From NCBI GenBank assembly GCA_964459305.1, contig CAYWNA010000024.1:18833-82832 (forward strand): a DNA stretch of 64,000 bases. The letters run 5' to 3'. This document shows positions 16,288-26,510 of this stretch, piece after piece (the first letter of the stretch is position 1; the number at the start of each line of letters is the position of its first letter). Source of the DNA: CAYWNA01 sp964459305. Lineage in GTDB: Bacteria > Planctomycetota > Planctomycetia > Pirellulales > Pirellulaceae. The notes under the pieces were generated by a model. That model worked only from the letters and a program-made list of their open reading frames with translations. It ran no database searches and was not told where the DNA came from. The translations under genes were made by a program, and so were the position numbers.

Positions 16288-19098
16288 ATGCCCATTACAA
16301 GAGAGTTCCTAGGTCTTGACCGCCCCCCACTGCGTTCTGCGGCGGAGTACCTGGTCAAACGCTACCAGGATGGCCAAAGCGTTGACCTCAGTAGCGCCAT
16401 CGTCGTCTTGCCGGGTGGTCAGGCGGGTCGCCGACTCCTGGAAATCCTCGTCGAACAGACGGAACAGTCGTCGCTGATATTCACGCCTCCAGCCATCGAA
16501 ACCGTGGGCCGGTTGCCCGAAAAACTGTATCGCCCCAAACGACCCTTTGCGAGCGATTTGGTTCAGCAATTGGCGTGGGCGGATGTTCTTCGCGGCGCCG
16601 ATCCGGACGAGCTGGGCCATGTCCTGACCGCACCACCGGAGAGAGGCGAACTTACCCAGTGGCTGGAATTGGGGCGGGTCTTGTGCCGCCTGCACACGGA
16701 ATTGGCTGCCGATGGGTTGGACTTTGCGGATGTCGTTGATCGAGCCAAGACGATCGAAGCGATCGGTGAACGGGAACGGTGGGAAGCCCTGAGGAGTACC
16801 CAAGAGACGTACCTTGAACGGCTCGACGGCCTTGAGTTGTGGGACATCCAGACGGCACGCCTGGTGGCGGTCGACCAACGCGAATGCAGGACGGACAAAG
16901 ACATCATCGTCGTCGGCGCGGTCGATATGACGATCACACTGCGCCGCATGCTGGATCAAGTAGCCGATCGAGTGACCGCGCTGGTGTTGGCTCCGGACGA
17001 GTGGGCAGATCGGTTCGACGAACACGGGTGTCTGACGCCGGAATCTTGGCAGACGACGGATATCGAAATGGACTCCAATCGTGTCTACGTGGTGGACGGG
17101 CCCGCAGAAGAGGCCGATCGGGTAGTACGATGCCTGGCCGAATACGAAGGGAAATATCGAGCTGACGAAATCACGATCGGTCTGGCCGACGAGCGAATCG
17201 CGCCGTTCATCGAGCGCCAGTTGACGCAATGCGGCATCGCATCCCGTTCCGCCGCAGGGATTCCGATGGCTCAAACCGGCCCATATCGTTTGCTGGCCGC
17301 CGTGGAATCCTACCTTCGAAGCGATCGTTATCCGGAGTTCGCGGCGTTGGTGCGCCATCCCGACGTTTACGAATGGATCGGGCGGCACGAGATCGACGAT
17401 GGCTGGCTGGAGCGCTTGGACGAGTACTTCAGCGAGCACCTGCAGTCAAGACTGAGCGAACGGTGCCCGGGTACGGTCCGGGAGACCAAGCCGGTCGTCA
17501 AGGTGTACAAGTTGATCTTGGGCCTGCTGGAAGCCCTTCATGGAACACCGCGTCCGTTGGCTCAATGGGGCGACCCATTGCGCATATTCCTACTGGAAAT
17601 ATACGGCCATCGCGATTGGGATCGCGATGACGAGCACGATCGACTTGCCTTGAAAACCTTCGAGGAAATCAACTCCGTCGTTTCGAAATACAGCGCTACA
17701 ATTCCGCCGCCGCTGATGCCAGAGACCACGGCCGCGGAGGCATTGCGTCTCGTTTTGGACGGGTTCGCGACGGCTACGATTCCCGCATCGTCCGATCCCG
17801 AGGCGATCGAGTTGCTCGGTTGGCTGGAGTTGCCGTGGGACGACGCGCCAGCGCTGGTGGTGTGCAGCTTCAACGAAGGCTACGTTCCGTCGTCAACGGG
17901 ATCGGATATGTTCCTGCCGAATTCGCTGCGCGCCCGTTTGGGCCTGCAAGACAACTTGCGTCGCTACGCCCGCGATGCGTACGCGCTGAGCGTCTTGCTG
18001 GCGACTCGCGCAGAGTTGGACTTGATTGTAGCCCGTCAGAATGCAGATGGTGATCCGCTCACTCCGAGCCGGCTGTTGTTTGCCATCGACGCAGAACGCG
18101 TGGCCGAGCGTGCATTGGAGTTGTTCAAACCGCCAAGGCCACCGCACGAAATGGCGCCGTTGGCCGGGCGTCTTGCCGCGACGCGAGATGAATCGGACTT
18201 TCCGGTCCCGCAGCCAATGCCGTTGCCCGAACCGATCACCGAACTGCCGGTTACGGCCTTTCGTGACTATCTGGCGTGCCCCTATCGTTTCTACCTGCGA
18301 CGCGTGCTGAGGCTACGGGTCGTAGACGACAGTGCTGCGGAACTTGACGGAGCGCAGTTCGGATCGCTGCTTCATGAGGTCTTGCACGAATTCGGTGCGG
18401 GGCCATGCCGCGATTCGACCGACGGAGAGGAGATCCGCGCGTTTCTGAACGAAACGCTGACCAAGCGGGTAGCTGCCGTCTACGGCCGGAACGCTCTGGC
18501 ATCGGTCAACGTACAGATTGAGCAGCTGCGCGTACGGCTGAATGCCTTTGCCGAAAAACAGGCCGGATGGGCCGCCGCCGGCTGGCGGATCGAACACACG
18601 GAATTGCCCGGTCCCAACCATGAGGATGCCAAATTCGAAGTGGATGGCGAGCCGTTTGTTCTTCGTGGACGGATCGATCGCGTTGACGTACATCGCGAGA
18701 CAGGTGAACGAATCATCTTCGACTACAAATCGTCCGACTCGGGCAATCCACCAGAGAAGGTCCATCAGCAGCGTGGCGAATGGGTCGACTTGCAGCTTCC
18801 GCTCTACCGGCATCTGGCCGCCAGCCTGGACATTGCTGGGGCGGTCAAGCTGGGCTACATCCTCTTGCCCAAGAACATCACGAAAATCGAATTCCGCGTC
18901 GCCGATTGGTCGGAAGATGATTTGGCCGAGGCAGACGAAGTCGCACGGGAGGTGATTCGCGGCATCCGCCAACAGATATTCTGGCCGCCAACCGATCCAC
19001 CGCCGGATTTCTCCGAGGAGTTCGCCCCGATTTGCCAGGACGGCGTGTTTGAAAAAACGGCGGTTCTCGGTTTGGGGCGACCATTTCCTGAACACTGA
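16288..19098 (+). CDS. addB: AddB-like subunit of an ATP-dependent helicase-nuclease (PD-(D/E)XK nuclease)
   Basis: A 936-aa protein. The N-terminal half has the degenerate UvrD-like fold of AddB (AIVVLPGGQAGRRLLEIL near the start; DAPALVVCSFNEGYVP in the middle). The C-terminal ~300 residues are a RecB-family nuclease: LACPYRFYLRRVL, GSLLHEVLHEFG, RGRIDRVDV and the catalytic FDYKSSD with D812 and K814. With AddA it would form the double-strand-break resection complex. The iron-sulfur cysteines of Bacillus AddB are not evident as a set. ATG at 16288 is preferred over an in-frame GTG at 16273. addA follows on the same strand but is separated by antisense mobB. Confidence 0.85.
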   Translation: MPITREFLGLDRPPLRSAAEYLVKRYQDGQSVDLSSAIVVLPGGQAGRRLLEILVEQTEQSSLIFTPPAIETVGRLPEKLYRPKRPFASDLVQQLAWADVLRGADPDELGHVLTAPPERGELTQWLELGRVLCRLHTELAADGLDFADVVDRAKTIEAIGERERWEALRSTQETYLERLDGLELWDIQTARLVAVDQRECRTDKDIIVVGAVDMTITLRRMLDQVADRVTALVLAPDEWADRFDEHGCLTPESWQTTDIEMDSNRVYVVDGPAEEADRVVRCLAEYEGKYRADEITIGLADERIAPFIERQLTQCGIASRSAAGIPMAQTGPYRLLAAVESYLRSDRYPEFAALVRHPDVYEWIGRHEIDDGWLERLDEYFSEHLQSRLSERCPGTVRETKPVVKVYKLILGLLEALHGTPRPLAQWGDPLRIFLLEIYGHRDWDRDDEHDRLALKTFEEINSVVSKYSATIPPPLMPETTAAEALRLVLDGFATATIPASSDPEAIELLGWLELPWDDAPALVVCSFNEGYVPSSTGSDMFLPNSLRARLGLQDNLRRYARDAYALSVLLATRAELDLIVARQNADGDPLTPSRLLFAIDAERVAERALELFKPPRPPHEMAPLAGRLAATRDESDFPVPQPMPLPEPITELPVTAFRDYLACPYRFYLRRVLRLRVVDDSAAELDGAQFGSLLHEVLHEFGAGPCRDSTDGEEIRAFLNETLTKRVAAVYGRNALASVNVQIEQLRVRLNAFAEKQAGWAAAGWRIEHTELPGPNHEDAKFEVDGEPFVLRGRIDRVDVHRETGERIIFDYKSSDSGNPPEKVHQQRGEWVDLQLPLYRHLAASLDIAGAVKLGYILLPKNITKIEFRVADWSEDDLAEADEVAREVIRGIRQQIFWPPTDPPPDFSEEFAPICQDGVFEKTAVLGLGRPFPEH

Positions 19099-19102
19099 GC
19101 AC

Positions 19103-19615
19103 TTAGTGTTTTGTTCCGAGTGCGGACACCTGATCCAGAATACGTTGCCCAAGTGTCTGCAGATCGGATCGACTCCATACAGGCACGGACACGTCCACAG
19201 GATCGTCCGTAATGACCGCCAGTATGGATCGATCCTTCTTCGCCAACGGCTCCTCCGACGCGGCCGATCTCCACACCTCGACTTTGGGGCCTTCGATTTG
19301 GTAATGGCCTTCGACCAGCACGAAGTCGCACCTTTCAAACGCCGGTGCCAGATCCTCGTATGGGTCGCTGGGTCCGTCGGCCGAGTCCGGCCGCCAGAAA
19401 GCGGCGTTCAAGGCCGGTGAAAGGATGCCGACAACGGCCGCTCCGGCCTGTCGGTGGCGATAGGAGTCCTTGCCCGGCGTATCCAGTTCGTGGCGATGGT
19501 GCGTATGCTTCACCGTGCCCACACGATGGCCAAGGCTGGTATAATGCTCGACCAGTTCAACGACGAGTGTCGTTTTCCCGCTGTTCTTCGTCCCAACGAT
19601 GTGAATTCGCTTCAC
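19103..19615 (-). CDS. mobB: MobB, molybdopterin-guanine dinucleotide biosynthesis adaptor GTPase
   Basis: A 170-aa P-loop protein: IHIVGTKNSGKTT (Walker A, K14), then VGTVKHTHHRHELDTPGKDS, SYRHRQAGA and FVLVEGHY, which together identify MobB. It assists MobA in attaching GMP to molybdopterin. A GTG start at 19615 is chosen because GGAG lies 7 bp upstream; an ATG at 19642 is the alternative. The gene ends 4 bp after addB and its start lies 61 bp before that of addA, so it fills the gap between the two nuclease genes on the opposite strand. Confidence 0.9.
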   Translation of the reverse strand: MKRIHIVGTKNSGKTTLVVELVEHYTSLGHRVGTVKHTHHRHELDTPGKDSYRHRQAGAAVVGILSPALNAAFWRPDSADGPSDPYEDLAPAFERCDFVLVEGHYQIEGPKVEVWRSAASEEPLAKKDRSILAVITDDPVDVSVPVWSRSDLQTLGQRILDQVSALGTKH

Positions 19616-19676
19616 CTTTTTGCTCCACAAAGGGCGTCGCATTTGTTGCCATTGCCTTTATAGGGAAAAAGCGACC

Positions 19677-22600
19677 ATGAACCAACCGCACGGACGCCGA
19701 TTGTTGCCCAACCTATTGATTCGCGCGTCGGCAGGGACGGGAAAGACGTTTCGCCTATCGAACCGATTTATCGAGCTGTTGCGGGGCGATGTGGCCAGCG
19801 ACCACATCCTGGCGACCACGTTCACTCGCAAAGCTGCCGGCGAGATTTTGGATCGAGTCATACAAAGATTGGCCGAAGCCACGCAGAATGAGGGGAAGCG
19901 AAGCGAACTGGGGCAGTACACGGGTGGAAAGTCTGTGAGCCGCGACGAATGCTTGCGTCTGCTGCAGACCGCGATGCGCCATCTACACCGGTTGCGCGTG
20001 AGCACGCTGGACAGTTTCTTCTCGCAGGTTGCTCGCAGCTTTGCGTTTGAAATCGGGCTGCCGCCGGGTTGGCAGATCGTCCACGAAGTGGATGATGCGC
20101 GATTGCGATCCCAAGCGATCAATGCCGTGCTCACACAGGACGATCCATCGAGACTGCGCACGCTGCTGAATCTTCTGGCGAAGGGCCAGGCCAGCCGTAG
20201 CGTCGCCCAGTTGATCCACGACACGGTCGACGCATTGTACGACCTGTTCCTGGAGACCAAGGCGGAGGCGTGGACGAAGGTTCCGCGATCCAAGCCGTTG
20301 GACGAAGTGCAGCTTGCCGAGGCGCTGGAGGATCTGCGTAGTATCGAGCTGCCCGACGCAAGCCTTTCGAAGGCACGCGAGGCCGATTACGACCGCGCTG
20401 TCGAAGGCGATTGGCAAGGCTTTCTGGCAAAGGGGCTGGCCAAGAAAGTGCACGTGGGCGATCCGGTCTATCGCAGAAAGCCGATCCCCGGAGAAGCGGT
20501 GGCCGTCTACGAGCGATTGGTCGACCATGTGAAGGGAGAGTTGGTGGGCCGTGTGGCGATGCAGACGGAGGCGACCTACCAATTGCTGGAAAAGTTTGAC
20601 GTCGAGTATCAGCGGCTGAAATACAGTCACCGCGCGATGCGGTTTGAAGACGTAACGCGACGCGTTGGCGATATCCGTAGCTTGGTCGATGGTGGGCGTT
20701 TGAGCTTTCGGCTGGATTCGCGAATCGATCATCTGCTGCTGGACGAATTTCAGGACACGTCGCCCCGTCAGTGGCGAGTGCTTCGGCCGTTGGCCGAACG
20801 CGTTTCATCAGAAATCGGCGGCAGGTCGTTTTTCTGCGTGGGCGATGTCAAGCAGGCGATCTATGGATGGCGAGGCGGCGTGGCGGAGATCTTCGACGCG
20901 ATTGACCAGCAACTCGACGACTTGAATCCGGAATCGCTGGACATCAGTTTTCGCTGCTCGCAACCGGTGGTCGACGCGGTGAATCGAGTGTTTGGCGGGA
21001 TTTCGAAGCACTCCAATCTCGGTCGAGCCGAAAGCGCTGTGGGACGATGGTGCGATCGATTTAAGCACCATGAGACGGCTAAGAAGGAACTGGCCGGCTA
21101 CGTTGAACTCTTAACAGGCCCGCGGCCTGCCGAGGGTCAGTCGCAGCGGGATGCTACCATCGAATTCGCGGCTCGGCGTATCGCCGAGATCGTGGCCGGG
21201 GCACCGGGATTCAGCGTCGGCGTGCTGGTGCGAAAGAACGAAACCGTGGGCCGGCTGATCTACGAGTTGCGCGAGCAGGACATCCAGGCCAGTGAAGAGG
21301 GCGGTAATCCCCTGACCGATTCTGCGGCGGTGATGGTCGTCCTGTCGCTGTTGCGTCTGGCAGATCATCCCGGCGATACCGTCGCGCGGTTTCACGTGGC
21401 CCATTCGCCGCTTGCGTCCGTTGTGGGCTTGAGCGACTGCAAGGATGGCGTGTCGGCCCGTGAAGTAGCACAGTCCGTTCGCCGGTCGCTGATCGGAGAC
21501 GGCCTCGGACCGATGGTTTGCGACTGGGCGGAGCAGCTTGTCGCAAGCTGCAGTCGCCGCGAGTTGAGCCGACTGGAGCAGCTTGTCGAGTTGGCCTACG
21601 GCTATGAAACCGGCGCCACCCTTCGTGCCGACGATTTTGTTGCGTACGTGCAGAACACAAGGGTTTCTGATCCAATTCCGGCCGATGTACGCGTGATGAC
21701 CGTTCACCAGGCCAAGGGACTGGAATTCGACATCGTTGTGCTGCCGGAACTGGATGCGGGTCTCGTCGGGCAGCCAGACCAGTTTGTGATCGACCGGCCT
21801 GACGTTACCGGGCCGGTCGCGAAAGTCTGCCGCTACGCCAGTGCCGACGTTCAGCAACTGATGCCCAGCGACATCCAGCGCATGTTCGCCGAAGCCACCG
21901 ATCGCGAGGTGACCGAATCCTTATGTGTATTGTACGTCGCCATCACGCGGGCGATTCACGCGGTGCACGCGATTATTCCGCCATCCACGGGGAACGAAAA
22001 GTCGTTACCTCGCACCTTCGCCGGATTGCTCCGAGTGGCGTTGAAGGACGAGCGACCCGTCGAGCCCGATGCGGTTCTATATCGGCACGGCGATCCCCAA
22101 TGGTTTCGGCATCCGGGCAGCGACAAACTGTTTGATGCCGTTTCTGCCACGCCCGACGCCATGGCGAAGCAGGAACCAGTTAGGGTACAGCTTGCGGCTA
22201 CGTCCGGTGAGCGCCGGCGAGGCTGGGAGCGGTCCCGGCCGTCGGGTCTGGAAGGTGGCAACCTCGTTCACCTCAAACACGTCTTTGCCGCCGGCCGATC
22301 CGACGCGTTTTTCCGGGGCGAGTTGATACACGCTTGGTTCGAGCAAATCGATTGGTTGGACGACGGCCGGCCCGACGAACGAGTCCTGCGCCGTGTGGCC
22401 GACGATGTTATGATCCGCGCGGGTTCCGCCAGTCTCGACGTGGACGAGCAGCTCGCTCGATTCGACGCCATGCTCGACTTGCCATCCGTCGCGGATGTAC
22501 TTTCCCGCAGTCGGTATCAGGGCACAGATCGACTGGGATTCCCTCCGGCAGTCAGTACACAGTTGGCTGGTGCGTCGTTGTCGCCGCTCGCTCTCAATGA

Positions 22601-22886
22601 ACACGGTTTTGCCATGCGCGACGGCGGGCAGCTAATGACTGGCTTCATCGACCGGCTGGTCCTTCTCCAGGACGGGGGAAAGACGATCGCCGCCGAAGTC
22701 CTCGACTACAAGACCGATACCTTCGATGCCGAACAACTAGCGGACAAGCTCAGATTCTACGCACCGCAAATCGAAGCATACCGCCGAGCGGTGGCTAGAT
22801 CGACGAATCTTCCACCAGAGCGAATCGCAGCATCGTTGGTCTTCGTAGACGGTGACGTCGTTCGCCAAGTTGCGTGGCCCGGCTAG
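19677..22886 (+). CDS. addA: AddA-like UvrD-family helicase-nuclease
   Basis: A 1069-aa protein with superfamily 1 helicase motifs: ASAGTGKTF (Walker A, K23), ILATTFTRKAAGEIL (motif Ia), LLLDEFQDTSPRQW (motif II, D356-E357), FCVGDVKQAIYGWRGG (motif III) and VMTVHQAKGLEFDIVVLP (motif V). The C-terminal RecB-type nuclease motif VLDYKTDTF (D1010, K1012) is intact. It unwinds and degrades DNA ends in recombinational repair, with AddB. ATG at 19677 with AGGGA upstream is preferred over the in-frame start at 19620. Confidence 0.93.
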   Translation: MNQPHGRRLLPNLLIRASAGTGKTFRLSNRFIELLRGDVASDHILATTFTRKAAGEILDRVIQRLAEATQNEGKRSELGQYTGGKSVSRDECLRLLQTAMRHLHRLRVSTLDSFFSQVARSFAFEIGLPPGWQIVHEVDDARLRSQAINAVLTQDDPSRLRTLLNLLAKGQASRSVAQLIHDTVDALYDLFLETKAEAWTKVPRSKPLDEVQLAEALEDLRSIELPDASLSKAREADYDRAVEGDWQGFLAKGLAKKVHVGDPVYRRKPIPGEAVAVYERLVDHVKGELVGRVAMQTEATYQLLEKFDVEYQRLKYSHRAMRFEDVTRRVGDIRSLVDGGRLSFRLDSRIDHLLLDEFQDTSPRQWRVLRPLAERVSSEIGGRSFFCVGDVKQAIYGWRGGVAEIFDAIDQQLDDLNPESLDISFRCSQPVVDAVNRVFGGISKHSNLGRAESAVGRWCDRFKHHETAKKELAGYVELLTGPRPAEGQSQRDATIEFAARRIAEIVAGAPGFSVGVLVRKNETVGRLIYELREQDIQASEEGGNPLTDSAAVMVVLSLLRLADHPGDTVARFHVAHSPLASVVGLSDCKDGVSAREVAQSVRRSLIGDGLGPMVCDWAEQLVASCSRRELSRLEQLVELAYGYETGATLRADDFVAYVQNTRVSDPIPADVRVMTVHQAKGLEFDIVVLPELDAGLVGQPDQFVIDRPDVTGPVAKVCRYASADVQQLMPSDIQRMFAEATDREVTESLCVLYVAITRAIHAVHAIIPPSTGNEKSLPRTFAGLLRVALKDERPVEPDAVLYRHGDPQWFRHPGSDKLFDAVSATPDAMAKQEPVRVQLAATSGERRRGWERSRPSGLEGGNLVHLKHVFAAGRSDAFFRGELIHAWFEQIDWLDDGRPDERVLRRVADDVMIRAGSASLDVDEQLARFDAMLDLPSVADVLSRSRYQGTDRLGFPPAVSTQLAGASLSPLALNEHGFAMRDGGQLMTGFIDRLVLLQDGGKTIAAEVLDYKTDTFDAEQLADKLRFYAPQIEAYRRAVARSTNLPPERIAASLVFVDGDVVRQVAWPG

Positions 22887-23120
22887 CCGGACAGATCAGC
22901 ATGGGAATACGCTGACGAACGCGGACCGAAGCCCTTCGCATTGGACCCGGCACACCCCCCTTATTCTTTCGGATATTCTTGCATCAAAACCTACCGGTCG
23001 GAAGGAAACTCCTCTATATTCAAGTGAATGCCTTTCCTCCAGACAAGTGGAATTTCATTTGCGGTTCTCGTTCCGTTTTCATTCGTTTTTCGAGAGCGAT
23101 TGCCTTAACGTTTGGATTCG

Positions 23121-25187
23121 ATGTCCATAAAGTCAGAGGACGCAGGCGAGCGGCGGTTCGCCGGCCAAGCGTTCGTGCTGGGTGGAACGGTGGTCGTGCT
23201 GGCTATTGTTCTACCCGTTTTGGCGAGCCTGGCCGTCGGTTCGCTATCTGCCGAGTGGCATTGGCGACACCATTCTATCCACATCTTCGTCGAGGCTGTC
23301 GGCGCAACTGCGGCCATCACGCTTGCGATTCTACTGCTACTCGTGCCGGACCCGGACGGAAAGCTCTTAGGGCGCACGTTCATAGCATGCGGATTGATTG
23401 GCATGGGGATCCTTGATGTTTGCCACGCCTGTGTCTCTCCCGGTGATGTTTTCGTGTGGCTTCACAGTGTCGCCGCATTGGTTGGAGGCTTGTTTTTTGG
23501 CCTTGCTTGGCTTCCGCTGCCGCTGGCCGTGGTACGGATACGCCGGAGCCTAGCGTTGGCGACGGCCAGCGCGGCCACGTTATTGGGCGTCGGTTCCATC
23601 GCGCTCCCAGAACTCGTGCCGACGATGGTCGAACATCACACGTTCACTTTCCCGGCGAAAGCGATCAACTTCTCGGCCGGCGCTGGCTTCCTAATCGGCG
23701 CCCTGAGGTTTGGCGTACGCCTTGCTGCGAAACGAAGCCCCGACGACGCCGTGTTTTGCGGCCTTTCTCTGCTTTTCGCAGTGGCGGGATTCACCTTTTC
23801 TACATCGAGCCTGTTCGATGCCCCTTGGTGGCTTTGGCACGCGTTTCGATTCGTCGCATGCATGGCGGGGCTCTGTTATGTCTTTTCACTTTATCGGCAG
23901 AGTCGAAGGGACATCGTAGATCTGAACCGGAGGCTGGAACGCCGGGCCGCCGAGGCAGAGGGTTTGAGAGACGCGATGGCACAAAAGGTGCAAGATCTGG
24001 AGCGTGCCGGTCGCCTGGCCAGCGAACGCGCCGCCGCGTTAAAGGAATCGGAAGAGAAGTATCGCACTTTGTACGAGTCCAGTAAGGATGGGATTGTTTT
24101 CACCAACATGAAAGGCCAGATTCTCGATGTCAATCAGGCCTTCGTGGACATGCTGGGCTACTCGAAACAGGAGATTAGACGTCTGACATATCAGCAGTTG
24201 ACGCCCGCCATCTGGCACGGAATGGAGGAAGATATCGTCAAAACTCAGTTACTGGCCAGGGGCTACTCTGACGAATACGAAAAGGAGTATTTCAGAAAGG
24301 ACGGCACTTCAATCCCAATCAGTATCAGGATATGGCTGATAGCCGACGAGGCAGGGGAGCCTTGCGGCATGTGGGGGATTGTGAGGGACACCGCCGACCG
24401 AAAACGGGCCGATGCCCGGGTGCGCGAAGTTGCGGCCGACCTGAAACGCAGTAACGAAGATCTCGAACAATTTGCATACGTCGTTTCTCATGACCTGAAA
24501 GCACCACTACGAGCCATGTCTTCATTGGCGACTTGGATTGCCGAAGACTACCGCGAGGCGCTGGGCGACGAAGGTCGCGAGAACGTGGACCTGCTGGTCA
24601 ATCGCGCTCGCCGGATGAGCGACATGATTGACGGCATCCTGCAATATTCGAAAGTCGGCCGCAGTTCGGGCGTACGGGAGTCGATTGAGAGCGACCAGAT
24701 GGTGCGCGAGGTGATCGATTCTCTTGCCCCGCCGGATAGTATCAGTGTACATGTCGATGGAGCTTTGCCAGAAGTGACCTGCGAGCGGACACAACTGAAA
24801 CAGGTCTTTCAGAATCTGATCGGCAACGCCATCAAGCATCTGGGTAAGCCGCAAGGCCAAGTCACGGTATCGTGCCGCGACGCGAAATCGTTTTGGGAAT
24901 TTCGCGTGCAGGACAACGGCCCGGGCATCGCGGAAGAACATTTCGATCGGATTTTCGAACTGTTTCAGACCCTGAAACCGCGAGACGAGTTGGAGGCCAC
25001 GGGAGTGGGGCTTGCCGTCGCCAGACGGATTGTCGAGCGGCATGGAGGTTCGATCCGCGTCGAATCGATCGTCGGCAAAGGCAGCCAATTCGCGTTCACC
25101 GTACCCAAGGATGACGTACCCGATGACTCGAATGGCGGCAGCCCAAGCATGTTGATTGGGGAGACCGACGATGCGCGATCCGAATAA
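23121..25187 (+). CDS. Membrane PAS-domain sensor histidine kinase
   Basis: A 688-aa kinase. Residues ~15-260 hold about seven or eight membrane segments with scattered His (HWRHHSIHIFVEA, ILDVCHACVS, WLHSVAALVGG), resembling MASE3-type sensory domains. A short coiled coil follows, then a PAS domain (~310-430), HisKA with VVSHDLKAPLRAM (His about 457) and an HATPase domain (QNLIGNAIKHLG; VQDNGPGIAEEHFDRIF; GVGLAVARRIVERHGG). The kinase half is of the bacteriophytochrome type that pairs with Rcp1-like receivers, and such a receiver overlaps its 3' end by 17 bp. The ATG at 23121 is preferred over an in-frame TTG at 23112. Confidence 0.9.
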   Translation: MSIKSEDAGERRFAGQAFVLGGTVVVLAIVLPVLASLAVGSLSAEWHWRHHSIHIFVEAVGATAAITLAILLLLVPDPDGKLLGRTFIACGLIGMGILDVCHACVSPGDVFVWLHSVAALVGGLFFGLAWLPLPLAVVRIRRSLALATASAATLLGVGSIALPELVPTMVEHHTFTFPAKAINFSAGAGFLIGALRFGVRLAAKRSPDDAVFCGLSLLFAVAGFTFSTSSLFDAPWWLWHAFRFVACMAGLCYVFSLYRQSRRDIVDLNRRLERRAAEAEGLRDAMAQKVQDLERAGRLASERAAALKESEEKYRTLYESSKDGIVFTNMKGQILDVNQAFVDMLGYSKQEIRRLTYQQLTPAIWHGMEEDIVKTQLLARGYSDEYEKEYFRKDGTSIPISIRIWLIADEAGEPCGMWGIVRDTADRKRADARVREVAADLKRSNEDLEQFAYVVSHDLKAPLRAMSSLATWIAEDYREALGDEGRENVDLLVNRARRMSDMIDGILQYSKVGRSSGVRESIESDQMVREVIDSLAPPDSISVHVDGALPEVTCERTQLKQVFQNLIGNAIKHLGKPQGQVTVSCRDAKSFWEFRVQDNGPGIAEEHFDRIFELFQTLKPRDELEATGVGLAVARRIVERHGGSIRVESIVGKGSQFAFTVPKDDVPDDSNGGSPSMLIGETDDARSE

Positions 25188-25566
25188 GCCGATCTTGCTG
25201 GTTGACGACGATGTTGTTGACGTAAAGACGACCCTGCGGGCGCTTCAGCAACACAAGGTACCCAACCCGCTGCGCGTCGTTCATAACGGGGCCGAGGCCC
25301 TGGCCTATCTCCGACGCGAAGGCGAGTGTGCCGATGCCGAACAGCCGGCCGTCATCTTGCTCGACTTGAACATGCCCGTAATGAACGGCATCGAGTTCCT
25401 CCGCGAAGTCAAGTCGGATGAACGGCTCAAAGGTATCCCCGTCGTTGTACTGACAACTTCGCGCGAGGAATCCGATCTCGCGGCCTCGCGCGAACTGGGC
25501 GCGGCCGGCTATATTGCCAAACCATTGGAGTTTAGCAAGTTTCTCGATGCCATTCAGGACGTTTGA
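25171..25566 (+). CDS. Rcp1-like single-domain response regulator
   Basis: A 131-aa stand-alone receiver. ILLVDDDVVDVKTTLRAL carries the acidic pocket, VILLDLNMPVMNGIEF the phospho-acceptor Asp, VVVLTTSREESD the conserved Thr and YIAKPLEF the Lys. The ATG lies inside the end of the kinase gene (overlap 17 bp), with GGGGAG about 8 bp upstream, so expression is coupled to the kinase. It has no output domain and probably relays phosphate from the neighbouring kinase or works through protein contacts. Confidence 0.93.
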   Translation: MRDPNKPILLVDDDVVDVKTTLRALQQHKVPNPLRVVHNGAEALAYLRREGECADAEQPAVILLDLNMPVMNGIEFLREVKSDERLKGIPVVVLTTSREESDLAASRELGAAGYIAKPLEFSKFLDAIQDV

Positions 25567-25575
25567 TAACTGACA

Positions 25576-26418
25576 ATGAACATACTACTTATCGAAGACG
25601 ATCAAGTGGACGCAAAAGCGATCCAGCGAATGGTGAACCAGTCGCTGGGCGACTCGTCTGAGGTGACGCAGGTCGCCGGTTTGTCGACCGGTTTGGGCTG
25701 TCTTGAACGAGGCGGGGTCGATCTGGTGCTCTTAGATCTCGGTTTGCCGGATAGCCAGGGGCTGGAGACGCTGGAGAAGGTGCTTGCTTGGGCGCCCGAT
25801 GTGCCCGTCGTCGTCCTGACGGGCGCGGACGATGAAGAAGCGGCACTCGGTGCAGTGCGTAAGGGCGCGCAGGACTATCTGATCAAGGGGCAGGTGGACG
25901 GCCAACTGCTTGTGCGTTCGATGCGGTATGCCATCGAGCGCCAGCAACTCCAGGGAGAACTGGACGAAGCCAGACGTAAAGAACAAGAGGAGCGGGAACG
26001 TGCGGAAACGCTGCAGGACCTCGAACACTACCGCGCTATTGGCCTGGCTGAAGAACTGGGTGAATTGAATGGTCTTCCAGATCGCGACGCGAAAATCGCA
26101 CATGCGCTGGTCCCAAAATACCGCGAAATTGTCGAAACCTATCTTCGTAGCGGACGCGTCCGGGACGATCCGTGGTCCCAGCGAGTGCGCGAGTTCGCGG
26201 GCCAATTGGCGGCCCTTCGTTTCGGATCGCGTTCCGTCATGCAACTCCATTTGGGAGTGATGAATCGCGTCACCAATCAAGTCCTCCTGGACATGCAGCG
26301 AGGCGTCTCGCGTGAGGAGCACGACGGACGTTCGTTTTCGAAGGATGGTCGTCTGGTCCTCGTGGAACTGCTGGCCGATCTGTTGGAGATCTACCGCAGC
26401 GCGGCTCTAGAAAAGTGA
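25576..26418 (+). CDS. Response regulator with helical C-terminal domain
   Basis: A 280-aa protein. Residues 1-~120 are a receiver (MNILLIEDDQVDAKAI; LVLLDLGLPDSQGLE; VVVLTGADDEE; QDYLIKGQVDG). A charged coiled coil follows at ~125-155. The last ~110 residues are helical, with ALVPKYREIVETYLRSG and SVMQLHLGVMNRV. This tail is reminiscent of the N-terminal helical partner-binding domain of RsbU-type phosphatases, but I cannot name it with confidence. The gene starts 9 bp after the Rcp1-like receiver and 92 bp before a SpoIIE phosphatase that has the same kind of receiver. I infer a partner-switching or phosphorelay role. Confidence 0.8.
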   Translation: MNILLIEDDQVDAKAIQRMVNQSLGDSSEVTQVAGLSTGLGCLERGGVDLVLLDLGLPDSQGLETLEKVLAWAPDVPVVVLTGADDEEAALGAVRKGAQDYLIKGQVDGQLLVRSMRYAIERQQLQGELDEARRKEQEERERAETLQDLEHYRAIGLAEELGELNGLPDRDAKIAHALVPKYREIVETYLRSGRVRDDPWSQRVREFAGQLAALRFGSRSVMQLHLGVMNRVTNQVLLDMQRGVSREEHDGRSFSKDGRLVLVELLADLLEIYRSAALEK

Positions 26419-26510
26419 GTGAAGAAACTACAGATGGATGGAAGTACTGTGGCAACAGCGATATGGTTGGGCACACGCCGAAGTGAGCTACGAGTCGCGG
26501 AGGGCACATA

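Noticed and set aside
16309..17439. 376-aa minus-strand open frame opposite addB
   Set aside because: Antisense shadow of addB; composition is not protein-like and no motif was recognised.
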